Assembly: GCA_019750095.1 (NCBI GenBank)
Contig: JAIEOW010000040.1
Location: 21,752-85,751 of the forward strand
Length of the DNA: 64,000 bases
Source of the DNA: Phycisphaerales bacterium
GTDB taxonomy: Bacteria > Planctomycetota > Phycisphaerae > Phycisphaerales > UBA1924
Reading direction: 5' to 3'
In this document: positions 44,153-54,376 of the stretch, in pieces
How positions within the stretch are numbered: the first letter of the stretch is position 1
How the letters are laid out: the number at the start of each line of letters is the position of its first letter
Program-made: the position numbers and the translations under genes
Notes under the pieces: model-generated
What the model saw: only the letters and a program-made list of their open reading frames with translations
Databases searched by the model: none
Told to the model about the DNA's origin: nothing

Positions 44153-46477
44153 TCATGGCTGCAACGACTCGGCCGAGAAGGCCCGCAATCGCAAGCTGCT
44201 GAGCACCACGCTGACGCTGCTGAGCGCCATCGCCGCACTTGCGATGATCGGGGAGAGCAACCAGCCGGTGAATGGATAGAGCGCGCCCGCGGCTATAGGA
44301 ATCGCGATCACGTTGTACGCGAACGCCCAGAAGAGATTCTGCCGGATTGTGCGCATGGTTGCCCGCGACAACGCGATCGCGTCGGCGACCGCGTGCAGGT
44401 CGGTACGGACCAGCGTGATGTCGGCGGACTGGATGGCAACATCGGTGCCCGAGCCCATGGCCATGCCGACATCGGCGCGGGCGAGCGCGGGTGCGTCGTT
44501 GATCCCGTCGCCGACCATGGCAACCACATGACCTTGAGCGCGAAGATCATCGACGGCCTTGGCCTTGTCGGCGGGGAGCGACTGGGCAAACACGCGATCG
44601 ATCCCCACCTCCGCGGCAACGGCATTGGCCGTCTGCAGATGATCGCCGGTGATCATTGAGATCGTCAGCCCCATCGCTCGCAGCCGATCGATCGCGGCCT
44701 TGGACGTTGGCCGAATGGCATCGCGGACGGCGATGACGCACGCTTCGCGTTCGTTGATGGCGACATGCAGGATGGTCTTGCCGAGCGATGCGTGCTTGGC
44801 GGCGATGGGCAGCAGCGAGAGCGTTACGCCACGGCTGAGCAGGAAGTCGGCGGTTCCGATCACGATCGTCGCTTCGTCTACACGCGCGTCGATGCCTTTT
44901 CCCGGATGGGCCATGAGTGACTGCGGCGCGGTGATCATGAGCCCGCGCTCGCGAGCGGCCGACGTGATCGCGACGGCGATCGGGTGCTCGCTCGCGCTCT
45001 CGGCAGAGGCCGCGATGCGGAGCAGTTCGTTCTCGTCGAAACCATCGATTGGCACGATCGTGTCGAGCGACGGCCGCCCGAGCGTGATCGTGCCGGTTTT
45101 ATCCAGGACGATCGCCGAGACCGCGTGGGCGGTTTCCAGGGCCGCGCCGCTGCGGAAGAGCACGCCCATGCGAGCGCCGCGCCCCGTGGCGACCATGATC
45201 GCAGTCGGCGTGGCCAAGCCGAGAGCGCATGGGCAGGCGATGATGAGGACCGAGACGCTGGCGACAAGCGCCATGCTCAGGCGTGCGTCTGAAGGGGCCA
45301 GCAGCCACCAGAGAACAAACGTCACGATCGCGATGGCGATGACGATCGGCACGAAGACGCCGCTGACCTGGTCGGCGAATCGCGCGATCGGCGCCTTGGA
45401 CCCCTGCGCCTCGTTCACGAGTCGGACAATCTGCTTGAGGGCGGTGTCTTCGCCCACATGCGTGGCGGTGATCTGCAGCGCGCCGCCCGAGTTCATTGTG
45501 CCGGCGAACACGGGGGCACCGATCGACTTGTCGATGGGCATGCTCTCGCCGGTGAGCATGGATTCGTCGATGGATGACGCGCCCGCGGCGATCACGCCGT
45601 CGACGGGAACGCGAGCGCCGGGGCGGATGATGATCATGTCGCCGATGCTCAGTTCGGCGATCGGAAGCTCTGATTCCATCCCGTTGCGAAGAACGCGGGC
45701 CGTCGCGGGCTGCAGCGCGATGAGCGATCGGATCGCATCGGTCGTTCGGCGGGTGGCTCGCGATTCAAGAAACTTGCCGAGGAGGATCAGCACGATGATC
45801 GACGCGGCGGCCTCAAAGTAGACATGGGGCATCGCCGTGTGGGCGTGGTTGCTCGTGTGTGCAACCGTGATGAGCCCCGGCCAGAGCGTGGCGATGAGCG
45901 AGTACAGGTATGCCGAGCCCGCGCCGAGAGCGACGAGCGTGTCCATGTTGGCCGAGCGATGACGAGCCCCGCGAAGGGCGGAGCGGAAAAACGGTGCGCC
46001 GCACCAGAGGACCACAGGCGTGCTGAGCAGGAGCTGCACGACGCCGGACCACCGATCCAGCGGCGGGCCGACGAGCGACTCGATGCGCCCGTGAGACATC
46101 GCGAGGATCAGGAGCGGAACCGTGAGCACGGCTCCGACGATCAGCTTCAGCCGCAGCGAGCGGAGGCGGGCGGCTTCTTCGACGATCGGATCGCCAGCGG
46201 GCGTGCCGACCGAAGAGTTCTGCGACTGGATGTTGGACGGGATCGTCGCAGTGAACCCAAGATCATCGATGGCCTGAGCGATCGCGGCGGGCGTGATCGC
46301 GGCTGGATCAAAGCGGACGGTGGCCATCTTGGTCGCGAAGTTCACGCTCGCGATGGTGACTCCCGGCTGATTCGTCAGGCGCTTTTCAATGCGGGCGGCG
46401 CACGCGGCGCAGGACATGCCGGTGATCGGCAGATCAATGCGATCACCGTTCAGGGCGATAGTCGAACGGGCGTTCAT
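44153..46477 (-). CDS. copA: Copper-type P-type ATPase (CopA family)
   Basis: The 774-residue protein has an N-terminal heavy-metal domain (ITGMSCAACAARIEKRL, CxxC at 23-26), eight hydrophobic helices, the metal-site CPC motif in IIACPCALGLATP, phosphorylation DKTGT, the SEHPIA of CPx-ATPases, and GDGINDAPAL. The full set is characteristic of Cu(I)-exporting P1B-type ATPase. Start ATG 46477 is preceded by the divergent sigma gene, with about 57 bases between. The adjacent sigma factor is a candidate regulator. Gene symbol is given for family, not tested specificity. Confidence 0.93.
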   Translation of the reverse strand: MNARSTIALNGDRIDLPITGMSCAACAARIEKRLTNQPGVTIASVNFATKMATVRFDPAAITPAAIAQAIDDLGFTATIPSNIQSQNSSVGTPAGDPIVEEAARLRSLRLKLIVGAVLTVPLLILAMSHGRIESLVGPPLDRWSGVVQLLLSTPVVLWCGAPFFRSALRGARHRSANMDTLVALGAGSAYLYSLIATLWPGLITVAHTSNHAHTAMPHVYFEAAASIIVLILLGKFLESRATRRTTDAIRSLIALQPATARVLRNGMESELPIAELSIGDMIIIRPGARVPVDGVIAAGASSIDESMLTGESMPIDKSIGAPVFAGTMNSGGALQITATHVGEDTALKQIVRLVNEAQGSKAPIARFADQVSGVFVPIVIAIAIVTFVLWWLLAPSDARLSMALVASVSVLIIACPCALGLATPTAIMVATGRGARMGVLFRSGAALETAHAVSAIVLDKTGTITLGRPSLDTIVPIDGFDENELLRIAASAESASEHPIAVAITSAARERGLMITAPQSLMAHPGKGIDARVDEATIVIGTADFLLSRGVTLSLLPIAAKHASLGKTILHVAINEREACVIAVRDAIRPTSKAAIDRLRAMGLTISMITGDHLQTANAVAAEVGIDRVFAQSLPADKAKAVDDLRAQGHVVAMVGDGINDAPALARADVGMAMGSGTDVAIQSADITLVRTDLHAVADAIALSRATMRTIRQNLFWAFAYNVIAIPIAAGALYPFTGWLLSPIIASAAMALSSVSVVLSSLRLRAFSAESLQP

Positions 46478-46534
46478 CGATACACCATGGTATGAGCCCG
46501 AGGCCGGCCGACCCGAGACGTACACTGACATGGC

Positions 46535-47443
46535 ATGGCCCGCATCATCAATCGCATTGCTTCACCCGCCAGCGAGAGCGATGCGGATTGGAAAGAACCG
46601 GCGCCGGGGAGCGATGCGGGCGAGGCGATTGCGGCGTTGCTGGCTCGTTATGGCCCGCGCCTTCGCGGGCTCGCCCTGCGGCTATGCGGCAATCACGCTG
46701 ATGCTGACGACATGGTGCAGGAGGTGTTTCTGCACGCGTATCGCGGCTGGGCGTCGTTCAAGGGCCAGTCCCGCGCGAGTACATGGCTGCATGCGATCGC
46801 GGCGCGATCGTGTCGCACGCGGTCACGTCGAAAGGGCGGCATCGATCGCAGAATGCCGGCGGTGTCGCAGCTCATGCCCTGGGGTGAGACGACGATCACG
46901 CGCATCGCCGCCGCGGGCCGGGACGATGAGCCCGTTGCTGAGCGAAACGAGGCGATCGCACGCGTGCAGAACGAGATTGTCCGGTTGCCCGAGCATCTGC
47001 GTTTGCCGCTGGTGCTGAAGGAGATGCTGCAACTGGACATCGGCCAGACCGCGGCCGCGCTCGGGCTGGCGGAGAACACCGTGAAGACGCGACTGCATCG
47101 TGCTCGGCTCGCGCTGCGTAAGGGGATGATGTCGGGCGTACGCGCCATCCGGGCCCCGGCTCCGATCTACGACAAGCAGGTCTGCATGGACCTCCTGAAA
47201 CTGAAGATGAGCGCCATGGATCATGGCGGGACCAGCGCCGGCTTTGTCGTGCCTCAGGCCGAGGTGTGCGCTCGCTGCCGAGCCGTGTTTCGCGAACTCG
47301 ATATCGTGCAGGAAGCGTGCGCCCAGATGGCCGGAGGCACGATGCCGCAGACATTGCGAGAGCGGATCATGCGGGAGATCAGGCGTAGCGAAGATGCCGA
47401 CGAACCCAGAAAGCGCGGGCGACGTCCTGTGCGAGCTCGCTGA
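46535..47443 (+). CDS. ECF sigma factor with C-terminal cysteine-bearing extension
   Basis: The 302-residue protein has sigma region 2 (GLALRLCGNHADADDMVQEV) and region 4 (LPLVLKEMLQLDIGQTAAAL, then LGLAENTVKTRLHRARLALR), as in ECF sigma factors. It continues for about 90 residues with a C-terminal part holding AEVCARCRAVFRELDIVQEAC. That segment resembles a zinc-type anti-sigma tail, here fused to its sigma factor. It is divergent from copA and next to the AhpD-like and rhodanese genes, fitting metal or thiol stress control. The fusion is read from sequence; any regulatory effect is inference. Confidence 0.85.
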   Translation: MARIINRIASPASESDADWKEPAPGSDAGEAIAALLARYGPRLRGLALRLCGNHADADDMVQEVFLHAYRGWASFKGQSRASTWLHAIAARSCRTRSRRKGGIDRRMPAVSQLMPWGETTITRIAAAGRDDEPVAERNEAIARVQNEIVRLPEHLRLPLVLKEMLQLDIGQTAAALGLAENTVKTRLHRARLALRKGMMSGVRAIRAPAPIYDKQVCMDLLKLKMSAMDHGGTSAGFVVPQAEVCARCRAVFRELDIVQEACAQMAGGTMPQTLRERIMREIRRSEDADEPRKRGRRPVRAR

Positions 47444-47449
47444 TGCATC

Positions 47450-47824
47450 TCAGCCAGGGGTGCTCGCTTTCTCAAAGTGTTCAAGCGCGCCGGCGACCAT
47501 GGTCGTGTAGGTGTACGTCGGGCCGCCGCCCATCATCACCGCAACGCCTGCGGCATCCATCACCTCGCGCGGCGTGGCGTCGGCCTTCAGGCACTTCTCA
47601 ACGTGGGAGTAGATGCACGCGTCGCATCGTACGGCGACGCCGATCGCGAGTGCGATGAGTTCCTTGTGCTTGACCGACAGACCGCCCTCGGCGGTGGAGT
47701 CCTTCATCAACCCCTGAAAGAACCCGCCGAAGGACTTGGCGATGTCGCCTCCTCCGGCGCGGGCCTTCATCGCGTTCATCCGTGCGGGCCAGGCGGCGTA
47801 AAACTCGGTGGCGTCAAAGTTCAT
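47450..47824 (-). CDS. AhpD-like carboxymuconolactone decarboxylase family protein
   Basis: The 124-residue product is an all-helical AhpD-type protein: catalytic CxxC at residues 67-70 (VRCDACIYSHVEKCL) with His73, and GPTYTYTTMVAGALEHFE near the end. Members reduce alkyl-hydroperoxide-reductase or act as lactone decarboxylases. ATG 47824 has a good AAGGAG site and a leader of four TTGATGCGGG-type repeats. It follows the rhodanese gene on the same strand and converges with the sigma factor, 6 bases between stops. Probably redox linked. Confidence 0.85.
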   Translation of the reverse strand: MNFDATEFYAAWPARMNAMKARAGGGDIAKSFGGFFQGLMKDSTAEGGLSVKHKELIALAIGVAVRCDACIYSHVEKCLKADATPREVMDAAGVAVMMGGGPTYTYTTMVAGALEHFEKASTPG

Positions 47825-47846
47825 CGGAAAGCTCCTTGATTCGATG

Positions 47847-47890
47847 TTGATGCGGGTTGATGCGGGTTGATGCGGGTTGATGCGGGTTGA
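47847..47890. repeat. Tandem 10-bp repeat in the leader of the AhpD-like gene
   Basis: Four exact copies of TTGATGCGGG plus a final TTGA lie between the rhodanese stop (47904) and the AhpD-like start (47824), on the minus strand read as CCCGCATCAA units. Sequence is seen; function could be regulatory or simple slippage. Confidence 0.85.
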
Positions 47891-47903
47891 AGTGTGATCG
47901 TTG

Positions 47904-48548
47904 TCACGAGCCGATCGCGCAGCTCGCGCCGGTGCCGCATGTTGCGGCGATGGTACGGTTCCACGGCAATTTCCCCACGATGGTGGCCAGCGCACACGTG
48001 CCCGAAGCCCCGGCGAAGGTGAGTCCGGCACCGAAGAACGCCGGAATACCCATGAATGCCGGATGCACGAAATAGGCGAGGGCCGAGCCGACCAGCACGC
48101 ACACGCCGATGATGAGCTGGACCTGACGCATCACGCTGATGCGCGGGGCACGCGTGTCGAGTGCGACCGGCAAAAGCGCACTCTTCCACGCTTCGATGCC
48201 CCCGGCCATGCTCACGACATTCATCGCAGAGATGCCGGGCACGTGCATCAGCAGGCGGCAGGCGTCCGCCGATCTCTTGCCGCCGCGACAGTGCAGGACG
48301 ATGCGCTGTCCGGGCTTGGCCAACGTGCTGGCGGCCTGCGCGTCGAAGCGCGAGAGCGGCAGGAGCTGAGCGCCTTCGATGCGCTCACGAGCATGCTCGT
48401 CGGGTTCCCGCACATCGATCAGCACCGCCGTGCCCGCGCGGAGCCAGTCTTGCACAGCTTTGGGCGGCACTTCGGCGATGTCACTTTGGTGGCGCGACGG
48501 GCCCATGACAGGGGTCGTTGATGGCGATGGTGCGGTGCTGCTGGTCAT
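47904..48548 (-). CDS. Membrane rhodanese (YgaP-like)
   Basis: The 214-residue protein has a rhodanese domain with active-site Cys87 in IVLHCRGGKRSADACRLL, ending near residue 120, then two hydrophobic helices (about 143-165 and 168-190) typical of the YgaP/DUF2892 membrane part. It would transfer sulfane sulfur close to the membrane. ATG 48548 is preferred; open frame continues upstream to 48914 without conservation. It is the first gene of a rhodanese-AhpD-like unit and is divergent from recA. The C-terminal tail has TCGTGASCAIGS with two Cys. Confidence 0.88.
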   Translation of the reverse strand: MTSSTAPSPSTTPVMGPSRHQSDIAEVPPKAVQDWLRAGTAVLIDVREPDEHARERIEGAQLLPLSRFDAQAASTLAKPGQRIVLHCRGGKRSADACRLLMHVPGISAMNVVSMAGGIEAWKSALLPVALDTRAPRISVMRQVQLIIGVCVLVGSALAYFVHPAFMGIPAFFGAGLTFAGASGTCALATIVGKLPWNRTIAATCGTGASCAIGS

Positions 48549-49006
48549 CGGTTGCTCCTTGTCCACGGGTTCTTGCGATCCTGTGGCCACCTCTTGGTGG
48601 CGCCGAGGGGCATCGAGGTTCCGAATGCGGGCACGAAATGTGACGGACCGGGGCCGAGAGGCGACCAGCGGCGGCTTCGAACGCGAGACCCGAACAGCTT
48701 TGGTGGCTCGTAAATCCCTGTATAGAAACCACTTACGAACCACACCGAACTTTTGTCCACAAACCAAACCCAAACATTGACGTTTGGGTCGTGGCTGGTA
48801 TACTGATCCCCAGTCCGGCTCGCGCCCAGCGCCGCCCCGGACCGAGGTTTTCCAGTCGGCGTGTGCCGACTGGGCCTGCCCAGCGCTCGGTTCTCGCGGA
48901 CCCGTCTGCTCCATGCTTGCGATCCCGGCGCGACTCTGAGCGTCATCCGGATCGTCGGCCTCGAGCCCCGTCGGCCACCCGCGGCAAGGTTGAAAGGAGG
49001 GCCATC
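48549..49006 (+). other. Gap upstream of recA with a long leader
   Basis: No gene is seen in these 458 bases between the rhodanese gene (minus) and recA. It holds the recA promoter at 48777-48804 and a leader of about 200 bases to the recA ribosome site AAAGGAGG at 48993-49000. The divergent rhodanese promoter must also lie here. Confidence 0.6.
48768..48804 (+). promoter_or_regulatory. recA promoter with overlapping palindrome
   Basis: TTGACG at 48777-48782 and TATACT at 48799-48804 are a good -35 and -10 with a 16-base spacer. The -35 is overlapped by an 8-bp palindrome: ACCCAAAC at about 48768-48775 and GTTTGGGT at 48782-48789. The position is right for an operator, perhaps the SOS box of this lineage. 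Promoter form is seen; control is inferred. Confidence 0.6.
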
Positions 49007-50161
<1,155 letters not shown>

Positions 50162-50229
50162 TCGAAAGCAAGCCCGGCCGCCGGGTGGCCCGGCTCTCCG
50201 AGCCGAGCTGCTGAAAGAACATCAACACA

Positions 50230-50275
50230 CGACGAGCGTCGGCGTGGCGGCCGACGCTCGTCGATTCGGTTTTGA
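50230..50275 (+). terminator. recA: Hairpin terminator after recA
   Basis: CGACGAGCGTCGGC at 50230-50243 pairs exactly with GCCGACGCTCGTCG at 50250-50263, with a 6-base loop, followed by ATTCGGTTTTGA. The T-run is short, so termination may be partial, but the stem is long and perfect. Confidence 0.55.
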
Positions 50276-50289
50276 GTATCCCATGAGGA

Positions 50290-51279
50290 TCAGTGAGCTG
50301 TAAGTCTGACTCTTTGGACTGAGTTTCCGTCGACGGCCCACACCACCGACGCAGAGTCATCAGTCACAGCCATCGGGCCAGAAAGCCTCGGTAGCTTGCC
50401 GATGCTGAGACCCGAATTGGGATCAAACAAGATGATCTCATCATACCAGTCAACGAGAACGACCGGCTTGCTCGCGAGCGAGGTCACGACAGGTCCCGAG
50501 GTCAACTGAGCAGCTCTGAAGCCCTCCAATGCCTGTTCACTCCGACGCACCGAAGCGTCGTCGGTATCAATGGTCCACACGTACGCGGGCTTGGGCTTCA
50601 TGGAAAAGTATCCCGGAAAGCCAAACTCGACGATGAACACATTTTGTTTGATAATGCCCACGATCTGAGAGTCCGAACGGGTTGGAACCACGATCGACCG
50701 ACGGTCTCCGCTCCGGCGATCTAAGAGCGTGAGTACGCCACGACCAAGTATGAAGAGCGAACCAGTCTCCCTATTCATGTGAATGTCTTGCACACTCCCC
50801 GTAAAAATGCTTGTCTTCGTGCCGCGTTCTATGTTGACAACATCACACCCAAATCCTCCGGCAACTGCCAACATACTGTCGTCCAACCATGCGATGGCTT
50901 GAATGGTGGCGGGCTTGTATGAAGCCAGTAATCGCAGTGGAGCATCCGTGCGTAAGGCATCTCCGACAAGGACCTCCGCTCCGGACATTGTCACCGCCAC
51001 AGTTTTCTCGGAAGGGGCCGCCGCAAGGTGTGTGGGCCACCCGGCGAGGGGGCGTACCCATGTGATCTCGCCGACTGGTGATAGACCGATCAACATCTTC
51101 TCGGCACCGACCACGATTCCGGCGTCGGAGGCGCACATCAACGTGATCGAGCCTGGTCGAGTCGGCATAGAGACGGTGTTGAGCACCCGTGACTCAACAG
51201 AAGCCATTCGGCAGCCGCCGCAGCCAGAGAGCACAACGGTGACAGCGAGTAGCCTTAGCCAGCGCATGGCATACGTCAC
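50290..51279 (-). CDS. Hypothetical lipoprotein, beta-propeller-like
   Basis: The 329-residue product has a signal ending in the lipobox LSGC (Cys20 in LAVTVVLSGC). The rest is repeated beta strands (ATIQAIAWLDDSMLAVAGG, TGSLFILGRGVLTLLDRRSG), suggesting a beta-propeller-type repeat protein. The DNA is visibly less GC-rich than its neighbours. Upstream on the same strand lies a second lipoprotein of similar base mix. No enzyme motif is seen. The start ATG 51279 lies shortly after the stop of that gene. Confidence 0.75.
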   Translation of the reverse strand: MTYAMRWLRLLAVTVVLSGCGGCRMASVESRVLNTVSMPTRPGSITLMCASDAGIVVGAEKMLIGLSPVGEITWVRPLAGWPTHLAAAPSEKTVAVTMSGAEVLVGDALRTDAPLRLLASYKPATIQAIAWLDDSMLAVAGGFGCDVVNIERGTKTSIFTGSVQDIHMNRETGSLFILGRGVLTLLDRRSGDRRSIVVPTRSDSQIVGIIKQNVFIVEFGFPGYFSMKPKPAYVWTIDTDDASVRRSEQALEGFRAAQLTSGPVVTSLASKPVVLVDWYDEIILFDPNSGLSIGKLPRLSGPMAVTDDSASVVWAVDGNSVQRVRLTAH

Positions 51280-51383
51280 TTGAGCACGCTCCTTCTTTTG
51301 GACAGTGGTGCGCCCGAGTGTGGAAGGGCCGGCAGTGCACTCGGAGCAACACGGGTGGAACCTTGCTCATCGAACATCTGCAA

Positions 51384-52109
51384 TTACTCCTCGCTGGGCT
51401 GAAGCGACTCAATAGGCTCGCTCACCATCGGAACGACGAATACCTTGTCACGGTGCTGCGACCGAGCGTGAACAACGACTTGGTTGCCGATGGTGAGAAA
51501 TGCGACGTCCTCTGTGGGTGCCTTTGCGTATCCGAGCATGCTCCCGTCGGTGGTGCGAACGATGACGATGGTGCCGCTGAGACCTACCGCAATCATGGAG
51601 CGATCAGCACGAACAAAGAAGCCTCTTGTGGGCGATGGATACCCCTGATTCCCATCTTGGCAGACCGTAGTGTTCCAGAGTGCCCTGGCTGGAATCCGGC
51701 TGGCGTCATAGCAGGACAATCGCGCGCACTTCGTCGGCATCGGCACAAGAAAAGCAACGGCATTGAGGCTGGACCACAAGATGTACAGCTTCTGAGACTG
51801 CTCGTCAAACCAGTAGTAGTCAGCCCAAGTACGCTCCCTCACTACGAGAGTCTTCCCGTCAAAGAGCCTCTCGCCCTCGATCTTAAATCGGTCCACGGCT
51901 CGAGAAGATACGCCCACCGCTTCTGCCTTGATCGCACTTGGCTCGGTGAGCTGCTCACTGATGTCTGCCTTTGCTCCGGCGTACTCGACCAGTACATGGG
52001 CCGGCGCTGTGGGCTGGCATCCCGAGCAGACCGCAAAACACACGCACGCCAGCACTGGCAGTATCGCGTGATGGTGCCGAGCGATTGGCGTCACAAAGCG
52101 GCGTGGCAT
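51384..52109 (-). CDS. Hypothetical lipoprotein, beta-rich
   Basis: From ATG 52109 (good GAGGAG site upstream on the minus strand) the 241-residue product has a signal ending in lipobox CSGC (Cys31 in AVCSGCQPT). A beta-rich body follows with WADYYWFDEQSQKLYILWSS and DRSMIAVGLSGTIVIVRT, similar in style to the next lipoprotein. The first 10 residues before the hydrophobic core are charged and consistent with export. Base mix is less GC-rich than the flanking genes. No family recognised. Confidence 0.72.
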   Translation of the reverse strand: MPRRFVTPIARHHHAILPVLACVCFAVCSGCQPTAPAHVLVEYAGAKADISEQLTEPSAIKAEAVGVSSRAVDRFKIEGERLFDGKTLVVRERTWADYYWFDEQSQKLYILWSSLNAVAFLVPMPTKCARLSCYDASRIPARALWNTTVCQDGNQGYPSPTRGFFVRADRSMIAVGLSGTIVIVRTTDGSMLGYAKAPTEDVAFLTIGNQVVVHARSQHRDKVFVVPMVSEPIESLQPSEE

Positions 52110-52271
52110 GTTGCGGCAACTCCTCGTGTTGCTTCTACTCGGTGGCAATCACTCTTGCAACTGTAACGTGCGTACCCCACCTCGCAGCTACTCGGCCGGG
52201 CCGCGGCACACGTGTCAATCATCGTAGGACGCGCTCAATAAGAATTGCGTCTTCTGAGTGTGTGCGCCCCC

Positions 52272-53762
52272 TCACCCCCCAACCCCCTCCAGCATCCTCC
52301 CCTTCTCCATCAAGTTCCGGTGCAGATCAAAGCACCGCAAAAGATCATGCCGCAGGTGGCCGGGCTTGCAGCGTTCCAGATAGTTCAGCAAGTACGGGCG
52401 ATAGTCCGGGTGGGCGCACTGATTGATGATCCGCTCGGCACGCCGCTTCGGGTCCAGGCCGCGGAGGTCGGCCAGGCCCTGCTCGGTCACCAGCACCTGC
52501 ACCGAGTGTTCGTTGTTATCAACATGGCTCACCATCGGCACCACGGCGGAGATCTTGCCGCCTTTGGCGATACTCGGCGCCATGAGGATCGAGAGATACG
52601 CGTTGCGGGTGAAGTCGCCGGAGCCGCCGATGCCGTTGACCATCTGGGTGCCGCAGACGTGGGTGGAGTTGGCGTTGCCGAAGATGTCCATCTCCAGCAC
52701 GGTGTTCATGGTGATCACGCCCAGTCTTCGGACGATGCCCGGATTGTTCGAGAGTTCCTGCGGCCTGAGAATGATCCGCGGGGCAAAGAAGTCCATGCGG
52801 TCAAAGACGCGACGCATCGCCGTGCTGGAGAGCGCGAGTGCACACGTGCTCGCGCCGCGCAGGCGGCCGGATTCCAGCATGTCGATCTGCGCGTCTTGCA
52901 GAACTTCGGTGTACATCGAGATGTGCGGAATATCCGGGTGAGCACCGACCGCGGCCATCACCGCGTTGGACACGTTGCCGACGCCCGCCTGCAGCGGCAG
53001 AAAGTCCTGGGGGATTCGCCCGGCGGCCCGCTCATTCAGCAGAAACTCCACCACGTGCTTGGCGATGTTCCGGCTCGCGTCGTCGCTGGGTGCAAAGGCC
53101 ACGCTGGCGTCGGGCTCGTTCGTGCGCACGACGCCGACGATCTTGCGCGGATCAACGGCGGCATAGGGCACGCCGATGCGGTCCATCGGGTGAGAGATGG
53201 GAATCTCGCCGCGCTGCGGCGGGGGCTCGATGCGGGCGATGTCGTGCATCTCGGCGAGGCGGGGCGATTGGGCGCTGTTGATCTCGATGATCACCCGGCG
53301 TGCGTGGCGCAGCAGCGTGGGCGAGATGCCGGTGCCGGTGGTGAGATAGACGCGGCCGTCGGGCGTGACCTCCGTCGCTTCGATCACCGCGAGATCGATC
53401 GGCCCGAGAAAGCCGAACTCGATGCGCTGCGGCACATCGGAAAGGTGCATGTCGAGATACTCAGTCGTGCCCGCGTTGATCCCGTCGCGCAGCGGCTTGC
53501 TGGATTGAAACGGCGCACGCCAGAGCACCGCGCCGGCGTCGGCCAGCGCATCGTCGCACGCGCCCGCCGAGGCCCCGCTGATGACCCGCACGCCGAAGGG
53601 CTTGCCCTGCGCGTGCAGGCGTTTGGCGCGGGCAGCGAGCGCGATCGGCACGGCTTTGGGCGCGCCCGCGGCGGTAAAGCCCGAGAGCCCCAGCATTGAA
53701 CCATGCTCAACAAGATCGGCGGCTTCCTCTGCGGAGAGCACCGGAAACGTCGTGGTGGCCAT
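52272..53762 (-). CDS. Acetyl-CoA hydrolase/transferase family CoA-transferase
   Basis: The 496-residue enzyme belongs to the class I CoA-transferase group that includes succinyl-CoA:acetate and propionyl-CoA:succinate CoA-transferases: GLSGFTAAGAPKAVPIALA near residues 25-43, VYLTTGTGISPTLL, QAGVGNVSNAVMAAVG, and the catalytic Glu in VLVTEQGLADLRGL about residue 435. ATG 53762 has AGGGGAAG before it. The frame continues upstream without conservation. It could drive acetate or propionate metabolism; the acyl-CoA carboxylase beta gene in the window is far away. Confidence 0.9.
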   Translation of the reverse strand: MATTTFPVLSAEEAADLVEHGSMLGLSGFTAAGAPKAVPIALAARAKRLHAQGKPFGVRVISGASAGACDDALADAGAVLWRAPFQSSKPLRDGINAGTTEYLDMHLSDVPQRIEFGFLGPIDLAVIEATEVTPDGRVYLTTGTGISPTLLRHARRVIIEINSAQSPRLAEMHDIARIEPPPQRGEIPISHPMDRIGVPYAAVDPRKIVGVVRTNEPDASVAFAPSDDASRNIAKHVVEFLLNERAAGRIPQDFLPLQAGVGNVSNAVMAAVGAHPDIPHISMYTEVLQDAQIDMLESGRLRGASTCALALSSTAMRRVFDRMDFFAPRIILRPQELSNNPGIVRRLGVITMNTVLEMDIFGNANSTHVCGTQMVNGIGGSGDFTRNAYLSILMAPSIAKGGKISAVVPMVSHVDNNEHSVQVLVTEQGLADLRGLDPKRRAERIINQCAHPDYRPYLLNYLERCKPGHLRHDLLRCFDLHRNLMEKGRMLEGVGG

Positions 53763-53929
53763 GATGACACTTCCCCTTGAAACCCCTGCCTCCTGGTGAG
53801 GACTTTCCCCGCGCCATCGTATGAGCAGAGCAGGGTAGTTCCGAGCTTTTTGCGGATGTTTGCGGCGGGTTCCTGGCGGACTGGGGCTCTTCCCAAACGA
53901 TTTTGACGTTATGCGGCTACGGTTGCGGC

Positions 53930-54178
53930 GTGACGCAAACACAAGCCCGGACCTTGGTCGGAGTGATGATCGGAATGGGCAGCTTGGGTGCGCTTGCGCT
54001 CAAGACGTGGTGGATGGTCGCGGATGATGCGCCGGCGTTCTGGATGTGGATGATCCCGCTGGCGATGATCGCCACCGGGCTGGTCGTGTGGTGGCGTCGG
54101 CGGCGCGAGCAGGCGGGTATCGCGGGAAGGATTCGGCGGATGGATCATGAATCACCCCGGCACCACGACGAGGGCTGA
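53930..54178 (+). CDS. Small two-helix membrane protein
   Basis: An 82-residue product from GTG 53930 with two hydrophobic helices (TLVGVMIGMGSLGALAL and FWMWMIPLAMIATGLVVWW) followed by a basic tail. The cytoplasmic Arg-rich end suggests an N-in, C-in hairpin. No family is recognised. A TTG at 53903 would add nine unconserved residues. It is divergent from the CoA-transferase gene. Confidence 0.6.
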   Translation: MTQTQARTLVGVMIGMGSLGALALKTWWMVADDAPAFWMWMIPLAMIATGLVVWWRRRREQAGIAGRIRRMDHESPRHHDEG

Positions 54179-54376
54179 TAACCAGCACGCTCAGCAACGA
54201 CCCGAACGTGTGGGGGTTTGAACGTTTGCAAAAACCAAACGCCGCGAGAGATCGGATACCCCCGATGTGTGTGTGTGTCGGGTCATTGGTGCGGAGGCGT
54301 GAGTGACCGTGTTTGTTCTGGTCGGGGAGATACCCGCCGCACGTGCTGGCGGGCCGCCAACGATGTCCGTGCAGCG

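Noticed and set aside
47847..47890. Tandem 10-bp repeat considered as a CRISPR array
   Set aside because: The units are back to back with no spacers and no cas genes are present.
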